From assembly GCA_019155185.1 (NCBI GenBank), contig CM032811.1:7584075-7648074 (forward strand): a stretch of 64,000 nt of DNA, given 5' to 3'. The notes under the pieces were generated by a model. That model was not told the DNA's origin, ran no database searches, and worked only from the letters and a program-made list of their open reading frames with translations. Position numbers and translations under genes: made by a program. The stretch comes from Beaufortia kweichowensis (taxonomy: Eukaryota > Chordata > Actinopteri > Cypriniformes > Gastromyzontidae). Below are positions 1-13,082 of this stretch, in pieces; the stretch's first letter is position 1; each line of letters opens with the position of its first letter.

Positions 1-3000
1 TTTATCTGTTGTTCCCTTTAAAATCTTTCATTACAAAGGGCCCTTTAAAGTGATCAGCTTTGAACACTTTAGATTGGAATGACCCTCCAAAATGGTGGCC
101 ATGATTGTTTCCTCTGAAGTGCCATTCATATGTGGATTCATCCCATTTGTGACACATGATAAAAAAGAATGATTGACATTGATACTTTTATGTTCTAAAT
201 GCACAGAAGTGGATTACTACGAAAAATAACAGAATTTTATGAGGAAGGTTATGACATTTTAAGACTACCATCAGGTCACGGCTACCATTTTATGTAAATC
301 ATAGTTCACGGTTCATCTCTGTTCTTTATAAGATCTGGTTACCGTGCAGCTGCTGTTGGCACACAAGACGTCAAGTTGAAAATGTTCGATTTAAACTGCT
401 GTATCTCTGCAGTGACTAATCTAAAGCCAGACTGAAGGATGCGGTGCATTATATATGTCATTGTTAAAGAATGTGCAGGAGTACAAATCATGCAATACTA
501 GAACAAATACATTCATAATTTATTCAAACTGAAAAGCACATTTTGTGTTTATTTCTTTATTACATACCATATGTATCACTTTTTTTCAGTCTGCATGTAC
601 ATAAATGCACAATGGTGCCCATGCGTTATTCTTTGTCTTATTATTTAGTCTAATAAGTGCTAAACCATATTTGATTTATCTGTTTTCTACGCATTACCGT
701 ATGTCCAATGACATGCATCCCTATATATTTTTCAGTCTACTACCCGATTAGATCATAATTTCAAAAAGAAAAAAGAAACACAAGAAAAATGTAATGCCAA
801 AAGATGTTCTCATACTGACAGAGGGTATATTGATACTTCTGTAATTAAAAATCTGCTGCCAAGAATAAAGAGTAAAGATAATTTACTATATGCAAATATG
901 ACCTAATAAACAAAATAGCTGCAAGACAAACAACAAAAACAGTCTAAAAACAGTCCTCATCTAGCCATTTTCATTACATGTTAGGGGTTTTGACATCATT
1001 CTCTTAGAATCCTTGTTTGAGAATAGTTCAGATGTAGAGTCATCTAATTTACTCTGTTAAAGGATTTGGCTTTTTTCTGGTCCAAAAATAGTTTTGCCCC
1101 TGTTAAGAACTGAACCGGAATCTCAACATGTGGATTAACTTTTTGAGGAAATGGAAAATAAGGGTGGAAATAAACTTGGTCCCACAGAAGACAATTGGCA
1201 CGGGCCTTGTCAGTTCATTTCTGCTCTGGCTGGTCACTGATTGTGGACTTTCCCACAGGTGCCCTTACAAAAGATGGCTTTTTGGATTATGGGTGGACAA
1301 ATTATACACTACATCTGAGCCCACCAAACATATGTGTTTTATTCTTTTAAACTTTCTATAATTTTCTGTTTAAAAAATGAACAGGCATGCTTAGTTTGTT
1401 AGTAAGAATATGTTTTATCCATTTTCTCCATAAATGTTTAAACATTTCAGGCATTCATTTACAAGGAAAGAAAATGAGGGGACTTGAACGGAGTTACTAC
1501 CACCAGCTGTGGTAAAAGATCGCAAGTTACGCAGCACCTCCCTATTCCCTTTTGCCTTAGTAACAGGTGTGGAGGTCTTGCCTGCATTTCACAGAGCCTT
1601 GTGGTGTATGGTGATCAAAACTGGAGCCACAGCCACACTAAGGCGTTGTGTGTAGTTCAAAGATGGACAGAGACAGGATGCAGGCCCTCTGTTTACTTTC
1701 ACAAAAGGCTCCAGCCATTTCCTGTGGGTCATTTTTGTGACTGAATGCAATAGTCTTGGGTTCAATGGTTTGCAGTTCAGCTAACCGTCACGTTTTTCAC
1801 TTGACCTGTCCCCTCAGCAGCAATAAAATTATGGATCTTCTTTGGGCTGACACCACTAACCCTGAAGCCAATTATATCTCGTTTTGGATAAATGAGAAGT
1901 GGTGTTATGCTTCACAGCGGTTTCTTATAGATATGTTTGGATTATTGTTTGTTTATGAGATTAACTTTTTCGTTTTTATTTCCTCTCTGTATACAATAGA
2001 TAATCAAGTGACAAAATCTTCCAATTTAGTAAAATAAATGCATTCAAAATGATGCATTTTATTGCTGTATTATTTTTATTTATTGCTATTTTTTATTTAC
2101 CTGCATTCATTTTGTTTTAACTGACTTGACTAGGGCCATGATATCTTCATAAATTTTATGACTTTATAATCTTACTGTGTCAACAGTTCTTTTATTTGTG
2201 TCAATTCTGATTTATGATATATATATGATATGGGAGGATATAATGAGAGCTATAAAAGATATTAAAGAGATACAAAAGAGCAACGGGGCATAGCAACCAT
2301 TGTAACACATAATACCTTTAGAAATGTCCAACATGTTAGGAGAAAATCAGGAAATGATGTAAGTGTTTAAGCCACAATGCAATGAACAATTTCCCAATGC
2401 ATGAATACATGTCTTTAAGACCTTCTGCAACCAGTTGCTTCTGCAATAAACTGAACCATTACGATAGCATGCAGTAAACAGTAATTTACTATGTGTAGTA
2501 ATCTGCAAAAAAGCTGGGTTCTTGGGTAAAATATGGACAAACCAAACTGTTAAACTAGAAAATATCCATATAACAACTCAGCATAGCTTATTTATTTCAT
2601 TTTACCCACATTTAGCTTAAAACAACCCAGCATTATTTAAGTGTAGTACTCATTTACCGGCCTTTCAGCAAGGGCAAATGTTATATCACCCAATTAAAAT
2701 CCATGAGCTAAATATATTTGTGCCAAACACACAGATTATTTAGCCCTGCATGAGCAATTAAAATGTCCACTGGGTTGATACTTGTAGTTTTGAAGTTGAA
2801 AATTAACAAGAAAAAGCATTGAAGAAATAATCAAGTTAATTATGATCATGCGGGGAAAGTAATATAACATTTTAGATTCTTCATTAACACCATATTGTGT
2901 TACAGCTGTACTGTAGCTCCAACATACTACAAATGACAAACATATGGGAGGCAATTACACACATTGTCTAATGCTTTAATCCTTCTGTTTCAGAGAGCCC

Positions 3001-5883
3001 TGTAAATGGCCTTCACCTACAGGCCTTCAAAAGCATATGCACTCCCATCCACCTCCCTCTGTGAATATGAATCATGGATAATTTGTTCAAGCCTGTGACA
3101 CCACCGGTCTGAAATTGACTCATTCTCAAAGGTGGCTGTGATTTTTGCCAACCCTGCTGTCACCAATTACCTGGTGACTTCAATGAACACATGCAGGGCA
3201 GTGATTAGTCAAAACTTGATCATTACATTCCCACGCTGAGATGAGGTGTGGTGGTAACTGGTTACCTTTCGGAGACAGGCACTGACGGACTGTTGCCAGC
3301 CAATGTGGTTTAATGGGATCTCGGCCTGATCAACAGCTCTGGGTCAGAGTGTGTGACCAGTTTGCTGAAATTCGAAAAATCTGAACTTGTTTTTTCTCTA
3401 GGTTCTCTCTATGCCAGTGACAAAATGGGTAAAGGAACCAGGCCCAGTTTCTGCTTTTTATATCTAGGTCATTTGCGTGTGGCTTTGGACAGGAGTGAAG
3501 CCTAATCTATGGGCTTTCTCTTGTAAAACGCTTTCAGCTGTGGTGAGCTTTTTCGCCCCTTTTCGCCTGGATCTAGCACACTAACATGATGGATCATTAG
3601 ATAGCAGCTCCCCACGCTTTCCCCATCTATCCCGCTGTTTTTTCCCCTGATCGTGACTGTCTCTTGAAAATAAGTCTATGTTATGTCTGTCCAAGGAAAC
3701 AGAAAAGACAGATGGTAAATCCTTTGGTATGGTAAGCTCCCTTGCATTTTATCTCTCCGTGTTGAAGCCCTGTGCAATATATCTAACAAGTCTACCCTCA
3801 AGCGTACCTTCACTGTTTAGACCATCATCAGAGTTAGGTAAAATCATTATACACTATTTGGTCTACAGCCAAAGACTTCTGCTGAAATGCAAAATTCCTT
3901 TAGTATCTAAGGTTTCTGATGGTTTTGCTTTTAAAGTTTAGGTTTAATTTCCTGTTTTTGAGTTCTTTGATGTCTTGAGGGCTCCAGCAGAGCTTCAGTA
4001 GGTGCCACATAAGAAGACAAAGCTTTAAAGTATACTGTGATAACATTTTCTGATATTATATGTGAAAAAGCAGCTTTAGCTAAATACGTAATCATTCCAC
4101 CAATTTCCTCTTTCAGATCTTGTTATGCTTTTTCAATATTCTCTGCTTGCACTGAACATCATGAGGTTTTCTCAAAGCTTTAATTATATAACATAAAACA
4201 TACTTATGGAACATTGTGGAACGTAATCATAAGTCTACTATTTTTAGAAATCATGTATACATGAGTGTAAGGGCCTAGTGGATAAACATAAAGATTACTA
4301 TATCCAACACTTCTCAAAGGGGGTTTATTTTAAATGTCATTCTCTGTATAGACAAATACTGCTAAACAGTACCACTGTATTTTACTATGAAGTTAATTTA
4401 ACACACTTTTTGTGACAAAATTCCTATAATGTGTAGTTGCTTTAACATTTCAAACTTTATAGTGACTGAGATGCAGCCCTTGTGAAAACCTCCCAGTGTG
4501 CTTGTGTGTCTCCCATAATTGACTGTAATACAGGCTACTATATACAGTACTGTATGTACACAGTGTTGTTCTGTAATGGTGGGTCTCAACTATAATGGCT
4601 GTCACTGGAAATGATTTGACTGCAGTGCATGTCAACAATGACATTCTTTCATTATTGCTTAGCCTGTTCAGCACTACAGTAATTAATCTACAGCTGAGGA
4701 CAAGAATTCCTAACATTGTGGTAAAAGCCTCATTTAAACAATGCTATTGGCATTTCACCTTATCTGTACAAAATAAACCCATTCCCCACACGGAAGGTCG
4801 TGCACTTCAATCCTCTCCAGATGCAACAGTCTGTTTGTTTGTCTAGAAGTAAAATGTGGTCTTGGAATGTCTTGGATCTCCACCCACTTTTTCATTCTTG
4901 TTCTTGTAAATATTTTTAATGTAGTTTACCTTCCTTAGATATGTAAGCATGTGTTTCAATGATTAAAAGTCAATGATGGGCCTTACCATTATCCGTTCAT
5001 TTATTTTATAACATTTTGCTCCTGTAACTGCATATCGCTCTGCCAGAGAAATGTTATAAGGTTAATTATAGTTTGTGCCATGTTTAAAAAAAGTTTCTTC
5101 AAACATAACATGTACTGGTTATTTTGGATGAACACCTTTACACAAACTGTGGAAGCCAACATATATTGGCTTCCACACATTGGCTTATACTTTCTCTATA
5201 GAAAGGGATGATCTCAGAGACATGCATGACAAACTATTATCATGATGATGATTTAAGACACTGCTTGCATTGACTTGTCTGAGTATTCATCACACTATAA
5301 AGGTAACAAGCTTTTGTTTTTTTACGATAAAAGCATTACGTAATGGAGTGATTTCATTTTTACAGGTATTGCAATACCAGCCCATTTTAATCTCATGTTC
5401 TGGCATATACAGTAAGAGCCTCTAAGGCAATTTATAAAGCTCCAAAAACATACGTATGAGGTTGATACTCAATGACTTTATCTTATCTTATGAGAACTGG
5501 CCAAAAGCCAATAAAGAAAAATGATAATGAAAATAGGGTCCGTGAGAACTTGAATAAACTCAAGAGAACAAATGCAATGATTTTCATATATTGCAGTTTA
5601 TTCCTGCCAGATTTTCATTGTCTTTTTAAAAGTGTTTCGCTGGTGTTAAATTGGTCTCAATGAATCTATTTCAAAATTACTAATATTGTTTTACAAAAAA
5701 TACAGTAGCTATTGAGTCCCATGGGACCCAAAACATAAATCAAAAAACGAAACGTTAAGAGGGTTGAAGCATTTGACTGAAGCATGCTGGGAAAGAAACA
5801 GTTCATTACCTCTCTGGCTAATTTAACGCGTTTTTAAAAGCTCCACAAAACGTGACAAACGACCGCTGCTCACAGTTACACCC
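1..5883. other. Intergenic DNA upstream of plekhg2, no supported gene
   Basis: I see no exon chain on either strand. The open frames here are short (under 95 codons), lack sensible splice sites and show no protein family I recognise. The stretch is AT-rich, with a somewhat more GC-balanced block at about 2990-3720 that could be a regulatory element. That is only an impression from base composition. A short perfect hairpin lies at 5148-5177 and is listed separately. Confidence 0.5.
5148..5177. repeat. Perfect 12-bp inverted repeat (hairpin)
   Basis: The sequence TGTGGAAGCCAA at 5148-5159 is followed, after a 6-base AT loop, by its exact reverse complement at 5166-5177. The arm is not AT-only, so it is unlikely to be a composition artefact. 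It is too short for a typical microRNA precursor, and no longer flanking pairing is obvious. It may be the remnant of a small foldback element. Confidence 0.6.
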
Positions 5884-6111
5884 TCATAACATAATAACGC
5901 TTTGGTGATCTTTGCACTCATCCGTCGTAATTATACTCTTTTGGGGTGACTGGATATATTCCCTTAAGAAAATGATGAATGAGGACAGCAGCAGTAAAGG
6001 AGTTAACAGTGACAGGAAGTTCAAGAAGTCCGACTCTACTACGGGGGGCACGCCAATACTTTTCTCATACTCTCTCATGTAGCCTACTGGAAACAGTGCG
6101 CATCGCTCCAT
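5884..6111 (-). CDS. Candidate small membrane-protein ORF, divergent from plekhg2
   Basis: This is a 75-codon ATG-to-stop frame on the minus strand, in the promoter-like region upstream of plekhg2. It has a polar N-terminal part of about 28 residues, then one hydrophobic stretch (FLNFLSLLTPLLLLSSFIIF, residues about 30-49), then a basic and polar tail. That layout fits a single-pass small membrane protein. I do not recognise the family. It could equally be the first exon of a longer gene or a chance frame in promoter DNA. Confidence 0.2.
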   Translation of the reverse strand: MERCALFPVGYMREYEKSIGVPPVVESDFLNFLSLLTPLLLLSSFIIFLREYIQSPQKSIITTDECKDHQSVIML

Positions 6112-6179
6112 GCTTACTCGCTTCCTTCTCCAATCTTTACATACTTAGCAGTTAATAATTGAGTCATACAACTCCTCGT

Positions 6180-6683
6180 GCAGTCACCGGTGCCTAACGC
6201 AGACGAGTCGAAAGTGAAGATGTTCGTTGCTTGTTTTTATTAGGACGTTTGTCTCGTTTTTTCGCAATCGTGAGACACTGCGAGCGTTTCCTCCAGCTGT
6301 TACACGCGCATAATGTCTACAAAGTGAGTGACGCGTGACTGTTACTCATATATTATGGCATGTCGTAATATATAGAGTTTGTCTGTGTGTCCATGCGAGT
6401 AGTAGTGAATCAGGAGAGGATGACACCTCATACACGGAGGTGCGACTCAAGAAAGCTGGAAACTCAACACGCGAGCATCTTCAGTTGCTTTGGACATTAA
6501 CATAAGTCAAGCCGAACCTCCAAGACGCGGAGTCAGTCCAAAAACAGGAGGAATACTTATTAATGCCGGGAAAACTGCTCAAGTGTTGATGCTGTTTGAC
6601 TAAAGTGGGATATTAGGTTTGGAAACGCAGTACGTATATTGGATGCGTTACTTTTGATGTCTTCAATCAGCACAACTCTAAAG
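6180..6683 (+). promoter_or_regulatory. plekhg2: Probable plekhg2 promoter and non-coding first exon
   Basis: The local rise in CpG (repeated ACGCG and GCGC words at about 6190-6350) and two good splice donors mark the likely 5' end of plekhg2. The donors are AAA|gtgagt at about 6321 and AAG|gttagt at 6684. Either one would join a non-coding leader to the exon that starts at 13054. Translation from the ATG at 6312 would run into a stop just before the plekhg2 start, so it could only be an upstream ORF. The exact start site cannot be fixed from sequence alone. Confidence 0.45.
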
Positions 6684-6889
6684 GTTAGTGAAGACTTATT
6701 TATTATTATTGGCTGGTCAGTGAGACTTTGTCACGAGATAATGTTTATAACTTTACAGACAAGAAGGTAAGACACTACGTTAGTACACTTTCTATTGTTT
6801 GCGTTAAGTTAAAACAAGTTTTCTTGTCATCGAAAATCGTTAAAGATTAATATGAGTCAGAAAGGTGTATTAGTGTATGCATAACGATT

Positions 6890-6890
<1 letters not shown>

Positions 6891-6947
<57 letters not shown>
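6891..6947. repeat. (CT)n microsatellite
   Basis: An uninterrupted CT dinucleotide run of about 28 units. It probably lies in the first intron of plekhg2, just after the presumed promoter, and is likely to vary in length. Confidence 0.95.
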
Positions 6948-6950
<3 letters not shown>

Positions 6951-8404
6951 ACTACATCATTGATGCAGTCATTGTCATTTTCATGTTTCTTTTAACAAAC
7001 TTTTCTTGGATATATAGATACTTTAATGATCCCTTGTGAAAGTTTTGGAGAATTTGTTGAGGTGTGTGGGTTCCATTAAGAACCTGTAACATATAGGACA
7101 ATGTTGCACAAAAGGTTTTTTGTAATAAAACAAGTTTCCTAAAACTATAAAAGGTTTTAAAAGAAAAAAACAACGAAAAACTATTCCTCTATGGGACCTT
7201 TATTGTTAACAGTCAGTATGAAACCCACAGCTAATTCTTTCATTGCCTTTTGCTGTATTACCTCAGCGTTAACACACAGCTCTGGAAAACCCTTCAGCAT
7301 CAAATCTTTTGTCAGCCATTTAACGTCCAGCCTTTTTCAACAGCTTCTAATGCCCCCTATTGCTCAACAAACTATTTTCTTTAGCAACTGGAATGTTGAC
7401 TATTCGGGGTGGACAAATAAAACTTCCCAATGAATCCCGTCTGTTCTCAATTTACTCACTCATTATTGCACCCGGGAATACTCATAGAATGGATGTCATG
7501 CATTACAATTGAGAATTTCTATTTACTTATGTGTTACACGCTGTTCAGATAGAAATTATACTTGGAGCAATACAATTGATGCAGGATTACATATTATTGT
7601 TATGTTAGTGCATTCTGCTGTGTTTTATAATAGACACACTGAATTGTTAGTGAGCTGTATGTTTATTTTTACTTCAGAGATTAAGAGCAGATACACATGG
7701 TAAAAACCATCATCAAGGTCTGAAAATGCTTAGAGATGTCAACACACTTGGATTTGAGCTCTGAAAACTCCCCACAAATTACACTACTATATTTTTCCAT
7801 CTTATTATGTTGTTTGGAAAGTTGAGGCATATCTCAGGGAAAAAGATATCTTAAATATCGCCCATTTGGGTCATTGGGGGAAGGGTATTGTTTTGTCCAT
7901 TTTAATTCTTTCAAAGGGAAGAATAGGGTTCAGAATTGGTCATGGAATCTGAACTGAGAGACAGGAAGTCAGCCAAACCCTCTCTCTGGATTTTTGGACC
8001 TTTGAATATGAAGGTTAACATGCAAAACTGTTTGCTTTAAAACCACTTTTCATCATCCACTTATTCACTTTCAATACTGTACTTGCTAATGCAGGCCTGG
8101 TGCTTAGTTTACCATGGATTTAGGAGACAAACCCCCTGTCCTAGGGGTTTAGAGCGAATAAGCCAAATCCCTGTTTCCTCCCGGTGCACCCCATCTACAA
8201 GAATTTGGGCTGATGAGCTTCCCAGCTCCATGCTCTGCATCCCTTACTAAAAGAGCAGTTCTTGCATATATCATCTTTCTTACAGTCAGTGTTTTTACTG
8301 CAAGCGTACTGCTATAGTCCATGTATTGTGAAGATTTACAGTTTATCAAGAAGTTTTATTAAAAAAAACTAAGTTGATGAATTAGTGGTCTCCCTACCAG
8401 ACAT

Positions 8405-8470
8405 CATAACTAGCTTGACCAGCCTCCTTGGTCAACCCATACTGGTCTAAGCTGGTCTTTTTAGCAGGCC
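8405..8470. repeat. Imperfect AGCTGGTC/GACCAGCT minisatellite, copy 1
   Basis: Short alternating words such as TTGACCAGCC, TTGGTCAACC and TAAGCTGGTC are repeated in both orientations. The same word family recurs at 11957-12035. Low-complexity arrays of this kind are common in cyprinid introns. Confidence 0.5.
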
Positions 8471-11400
8471 ATGAATGCAAAGCATTTCCATTAAGGGATT
8501 TCAGATAAGAGCATCTGTCAGGCAGATGTCCATGTAAAGGTTTTGACAGAGGTAGCTAGAGGTAATGCAAACACAGACAGGGACCCCCTCCCTCACTCTG
8601 ACCTCCAAGACCTCCAACATGAACATAAGCAGTCCCCTAGCAGCCAAGAAGTTGACTTTACACCCATCTCCTTCAGACAGCGGCATTTCCGACACTATAA
8701 TACACTTGCAGCCGGCCTAAGTGAAGGAAGCTGGAAGAAGTTCAAAGACTCAATGGGTTTGGAAGGAGATGAGATGAAAAAAGAGAGAAAGAGAGCCTTC
8801 ATTTGCTGACTATGTCCATCTCAAAGAGTCTTGTGTTTGTCTTGGTGACGTAACGGATGTGTTTACAATCGTTTCCAAGTGCAGGTGTGAGAAAGCGCAC
8901 AGCTGTAAATGCTGTCCTCTGTCTGGTGACTCAAAACCGCACTGTCTTTCTGGTCCACTTGGCAGCGTCCTTCATGAGTAATGCGTCCCCACCCTCTTCA
9001 GTGTCTTTTGTTATACTGTATGTGCTTGCACACGCCACAACTCCCCCCTCGTTTGATCACTTCAGGCCTGCCATGTTCTTTCATCAAGGTCAAAGTTACA
9101 GACATTTTTTCGTCATTTCACTCATCTACACTTTGCCTTGTCTGGATCATTATTCACTTATCCCCACAGGTCAGCAAATCCATCTTCTTTTATCTCTTAT
9201 CGTTGATCACCCGTGGCATTCCTGTTTGTAACATATGACTGTTTAACTTCCCAGACTCTGTACACTGTGTATGACATAGCTCTTCCTTTTCCTGGCAACA
9301 AAAAGTCCATTAACTCTCCCTTCCCGCTTATGATAAATTGATGGGGCTGCACGCTAGTTTGTCACCTTTCACTTTATGGACAGACTCTTATTATTTTATA
9401 CATGCCCTTTGCAACACAGCTTTCCTTCTATAATTAGTTACGTACACCAGTACGAGAAACTTCCCTGGTGGAGCAGGCAAGATCTCAGAGCTAAGACCTT
9501 CTGGTAGTGTTTTATTTTTTATAGCTTCACTCTTCATTTCACCCGATGACACTTTTATTTAGCCCCAGGAACTTGGATGCTGTAGCCCTCTTGGCCAAAA
9601 GTCTTTCCCCCAACTGTACGGCCTCTGGGGAACGATTGCCTTTCTTTGTAATTATGACACATTTCTGAAGAACCACTGAAAATAGATCTTTTGAACTTTT
9701 GAAGCTACATGTATGAGTTGCGTTTGTCAGTATGAGGTCACTGGCGCTCTTTCATAATCTGAAATGTCAGGGAACGTCTTACTATTGCTGGCCAGTTGAC
9801 CGAATGTATTGTTTATTTAAGCGTTCTCGTTGCAGATCTCACATGGACTGCGTTACTGAACACAGCTGTTTTTCTCACTACTAATGGATCGTCTCAACTT
9901 GTCAGAAATGTAAACCAAAGTCTCAAATCTACAAAATGTGTGCAGGATTCAGCACAACTGTTTTTTTTTTCAAACACATGTTAAACATTTTTTACAGTAT
10001 AAAATTAATTATGGTGTGCTTTTTCGCAAACTTTCACTTCATATTTTTGACTGATCCATTACTATATTTTACGACCCCATGATTCTAGGCACTGCTTCCA
10101 CCACAAGCTAAACTTGTGAACAAAAGCTTGGATAAAGGGTGACCTACATTACTGTCCCTCCTCACCGCCCCTTCGCTTTCACGCCCGCATCAGTGCCCAT
10201 CTAGTTCCTCAGCAGCGTATTTAAGGGTGCCCACCCCTACCAAAAATGCTCCATTGTGTACAGAAACCTTTGTTGTCTAATTTAACAAGGAAAGGAGTGC
10301 AGGGTCCGGTGCTGGCAGGAGGGGGAAGCCAGAGAGGTGGATGCCAGTGCCATGGACCGGCTCCGCTGGGAAATGTGAAGGTCAGCTGAAAAAGAAACAA
10401 TAACCTTCAAAACTCTGTGTTGAAGACAATAGTCCTAGTGCAGACACCTCCCTCCTAACTGGCTACAATAGTCGGGCTCCTGTTTTCTTTGTTTATTTAT
10501 GTGTTTGGGTGCATCAGCATTGACCTTGCTTTGTAAAGAAGTCAACTGTCGAACATCCAAAAACATCTTCATTCTTTTAACCAAACACACGCATTCACGT
10601 CTGTTTATGTGTGTCAGGGAGTTTTAGCGAGATGGGCGTAATGCATTGGGCGTGAGCTTACTGTTTACAGTAGTAGACTTTGTTTGCATTATGAAATCAT
10701 TGTGTTTGTAATTTTTTACAGATCACTGACACGGGCTACGCTTTCACCACACTTTTCTTCATACCTAAAACCAGAAGCTGCTTAGGTCAACTTTTTTGTC
10801 TTTCCTGTTGGAAGAAAATGAGTTTGTGACACTTGCAAGAAGCGTGATATATGCCTGTGTTGTGCTGAGCTGAGCTGTATATTGTCAGTGACTCTTTTAT
10901 AACTGTTCTACAAAAGTAAGATCTTAAACAGAAACTCCTTCACACTAACATATAATTGTCATCCAAGTCTTCTAGCTTTTTGACACGCACAAGTATACTC
11001 CCCACAGCGGTCCGCACACATGTGCAGGCAGAAACACGCACACAGCTGTCCAGCTGTGCTCTCGTGTTATAGGACTCTGTCAGCGATGGGTTTTGTCTTT
11101 GGGACTGTCAGACTGTGGAGGATACAGATCCACCTGGAACGATGCCACCAGAGATGCAACTGTAATGAAAATTACAGGGTGGAAAACGGCCTGCCTCTCT
11201 ACATTTTTCATTATAACAGAATTGCAGTTTTGCTTGAGGAGCATGTCAGGGTGTTCAGAAGATGTACTTCGACTCTGCGACTGGCTGCTCTGCATTAGCG
11301 AGAGTGGAGTCTTACTAACCTCATTGTAACCCCTATGCTGGCTAACCAGATGTTGGCTTACTTCCATTCAGCCTCAAAAAATACTTGACTTGTCCCCGTC

Positions 11401-11956
11401 CTCCATTCCCTCCACCTCCGTCTAAACCGCTTATTCACTATTACTGGCTGCAGAAGGAGAGGGGGGTTGTAACAAGTTAATTTTTACCACAATTCTGTTT
11501 CTGGTATTCTGGAATTTCGCAGCAAACAAGCTCTGGAGCCAAAAAAGTATACGTGGGGTTTATCCGCAAAGACTTTGTGTTGTTCAGCCTTCGTGCTCAC
11601 AGTTTCAGGAAGTGAGATGCTTTTTAATGAGGCAAGGCTGGAAATGGGCCCTAAATGACCCCAGTGACTGCGGTGAGAAACACTCCAAAGGACCGTGCGT
11701 GGAAAAGTACAGGGTAATTTTTAATTTAGTCTGGTTACAAAACGTCCAAAACAGATCATTACGCTTGGCTCAGAGCGTTTCATTGCAAAGGAAGTATGGA
11801 GGCAAACAGAGCTTTCTAAATAACAGGAGCTAGACTATATCATCTATGTCTCTCGAGGGTATAGGATCCAAAACCATTTAGTGTTTGACAGGCGTAGGTT
11901 TTTAGGTAGATTTTCTTTGTTTTACTGTTTTTTGCTTTTGCACCGCCATAAAACAA

Positions 11957-12035
11957 GTCTAAGCTGGTTTTGTAGTTCACCTGAAGACTAGCTCAGAACA
12001 TCTGGGACAACAGCTAGACCAGCTCAGACCAACAT
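11957..12035. repeat. Imperfect AGCTGGTC/GACCAGCT minisatellite, copy 2
   Basis: Contains TAAGCTGGTT, GACTAGCTCAG, AGCTAGACCAGCTCAGACC and similar words. It is related to the array near 8.4 kb in the same intron. Confidence 0.5.
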
Positions 12036-13082
12036 ATGTGACATACTCTACTTCCTATTGAGATTCATAAATCAAAGCAAAGAAAATTATATTGTAAAAC
12101 AACAGACAAAAGTGAACTTCTACCGTATGCTGTGAACTATTTCTGTCTCTTTGAGTTATGGAAGGAAGCTGGAAGGTTTTTAGTTATTCTCTCAGATGTT
12201 AAACTTCCCTGCTGGTGTCGTGCTCTGAGTGACGGCAACAGGGGAGATTTTGCAGCGAAGGCCAAGCCAGGTGACACGGGAGACGTATCACAAACATTAA
12301 CACTTCACAGAGGAGTCCTGTCCATCCCGATTGTTTCCTTTTCCTGAAGTTCCAGCACCGATTGCGCTGACAGGATACATGCTTAACATTTGAGAAAGAG
12401 AGCTGCAGATTTTTGTGGCTGTGCCAACCATTACACACGTTCGATTTACTCTTCTTTTTGAGTAAGGGAGAGAAAGAATCTGAGACGAAACCCTACGAAG
12501 AAAGGCTGCGACCCCCCCCCCTTGCTTTCCCAAACAGCACCTATCGAGTTTCAGCTCATTAATTGCTTTGGCTCACAACTTTGGTATTTTTTCCTCTAGA
12601 TTTTTTTCATTGTCTTCCTCTTCCAGAGAAAGAAGCGGAAGGTGTTTTAGCTCTGATAAAGGAACAGTTTGGCTGTAGTTTTTCTAAGTGTAAACTAATG
12701 AACACTTTTATGGATGTCTTATGTCTACATTTGAATGGTGACTGAGGAATAACCCTTGGCACAGTATTCAAAAGTGAACAAGGTCATTTGTTTCCTATAA
12801 GATGTTTATGTTTAACTGTCATTTTGGCTTGTTTCTCTGTTATGTTTCCAACAGAAAGTATCTGTGCTTTAACAATTCTTTAGATTTTTACTGCATCAAA
12901 AAGGAAACGAGAGTTTAAAATATGCTTTTATCAATGAAATGATTTCTACTATTAATTATATCTATATTATTTTACAGTAATTTACAGTTTAATTGAACTG
13001 TGGGTCAAAGGAAAGTGTTTTATTTTAACACATTTGTGTGTTGTTTTTTGCAGGTTTCTACTTCCTGTGATATAGTCACACC

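Larger units (their letters stand above)
6684..13053. other. plekhg2: Intron 1 of plekhg2 (inferred)
   Basis: No exon could be supported inside this 6.4-kb stretch. It holds a CT microsatellite, two patches of AGCTGGTC-type minisatellite, and a more GC-rich segment at about 10130-10420 that could be regulatory. A TGACGTAA word (CRE-like) lies at about 8845. If the gene uses a different first exon, part of this would be intergenic. Confidence 0.45.

Noticed and set aside
8857..9231. 124-codon plus-strand frame
   Set aside because: No family resemblance, and composition and codons look like intron. A second frame overlaps it with equal openness.
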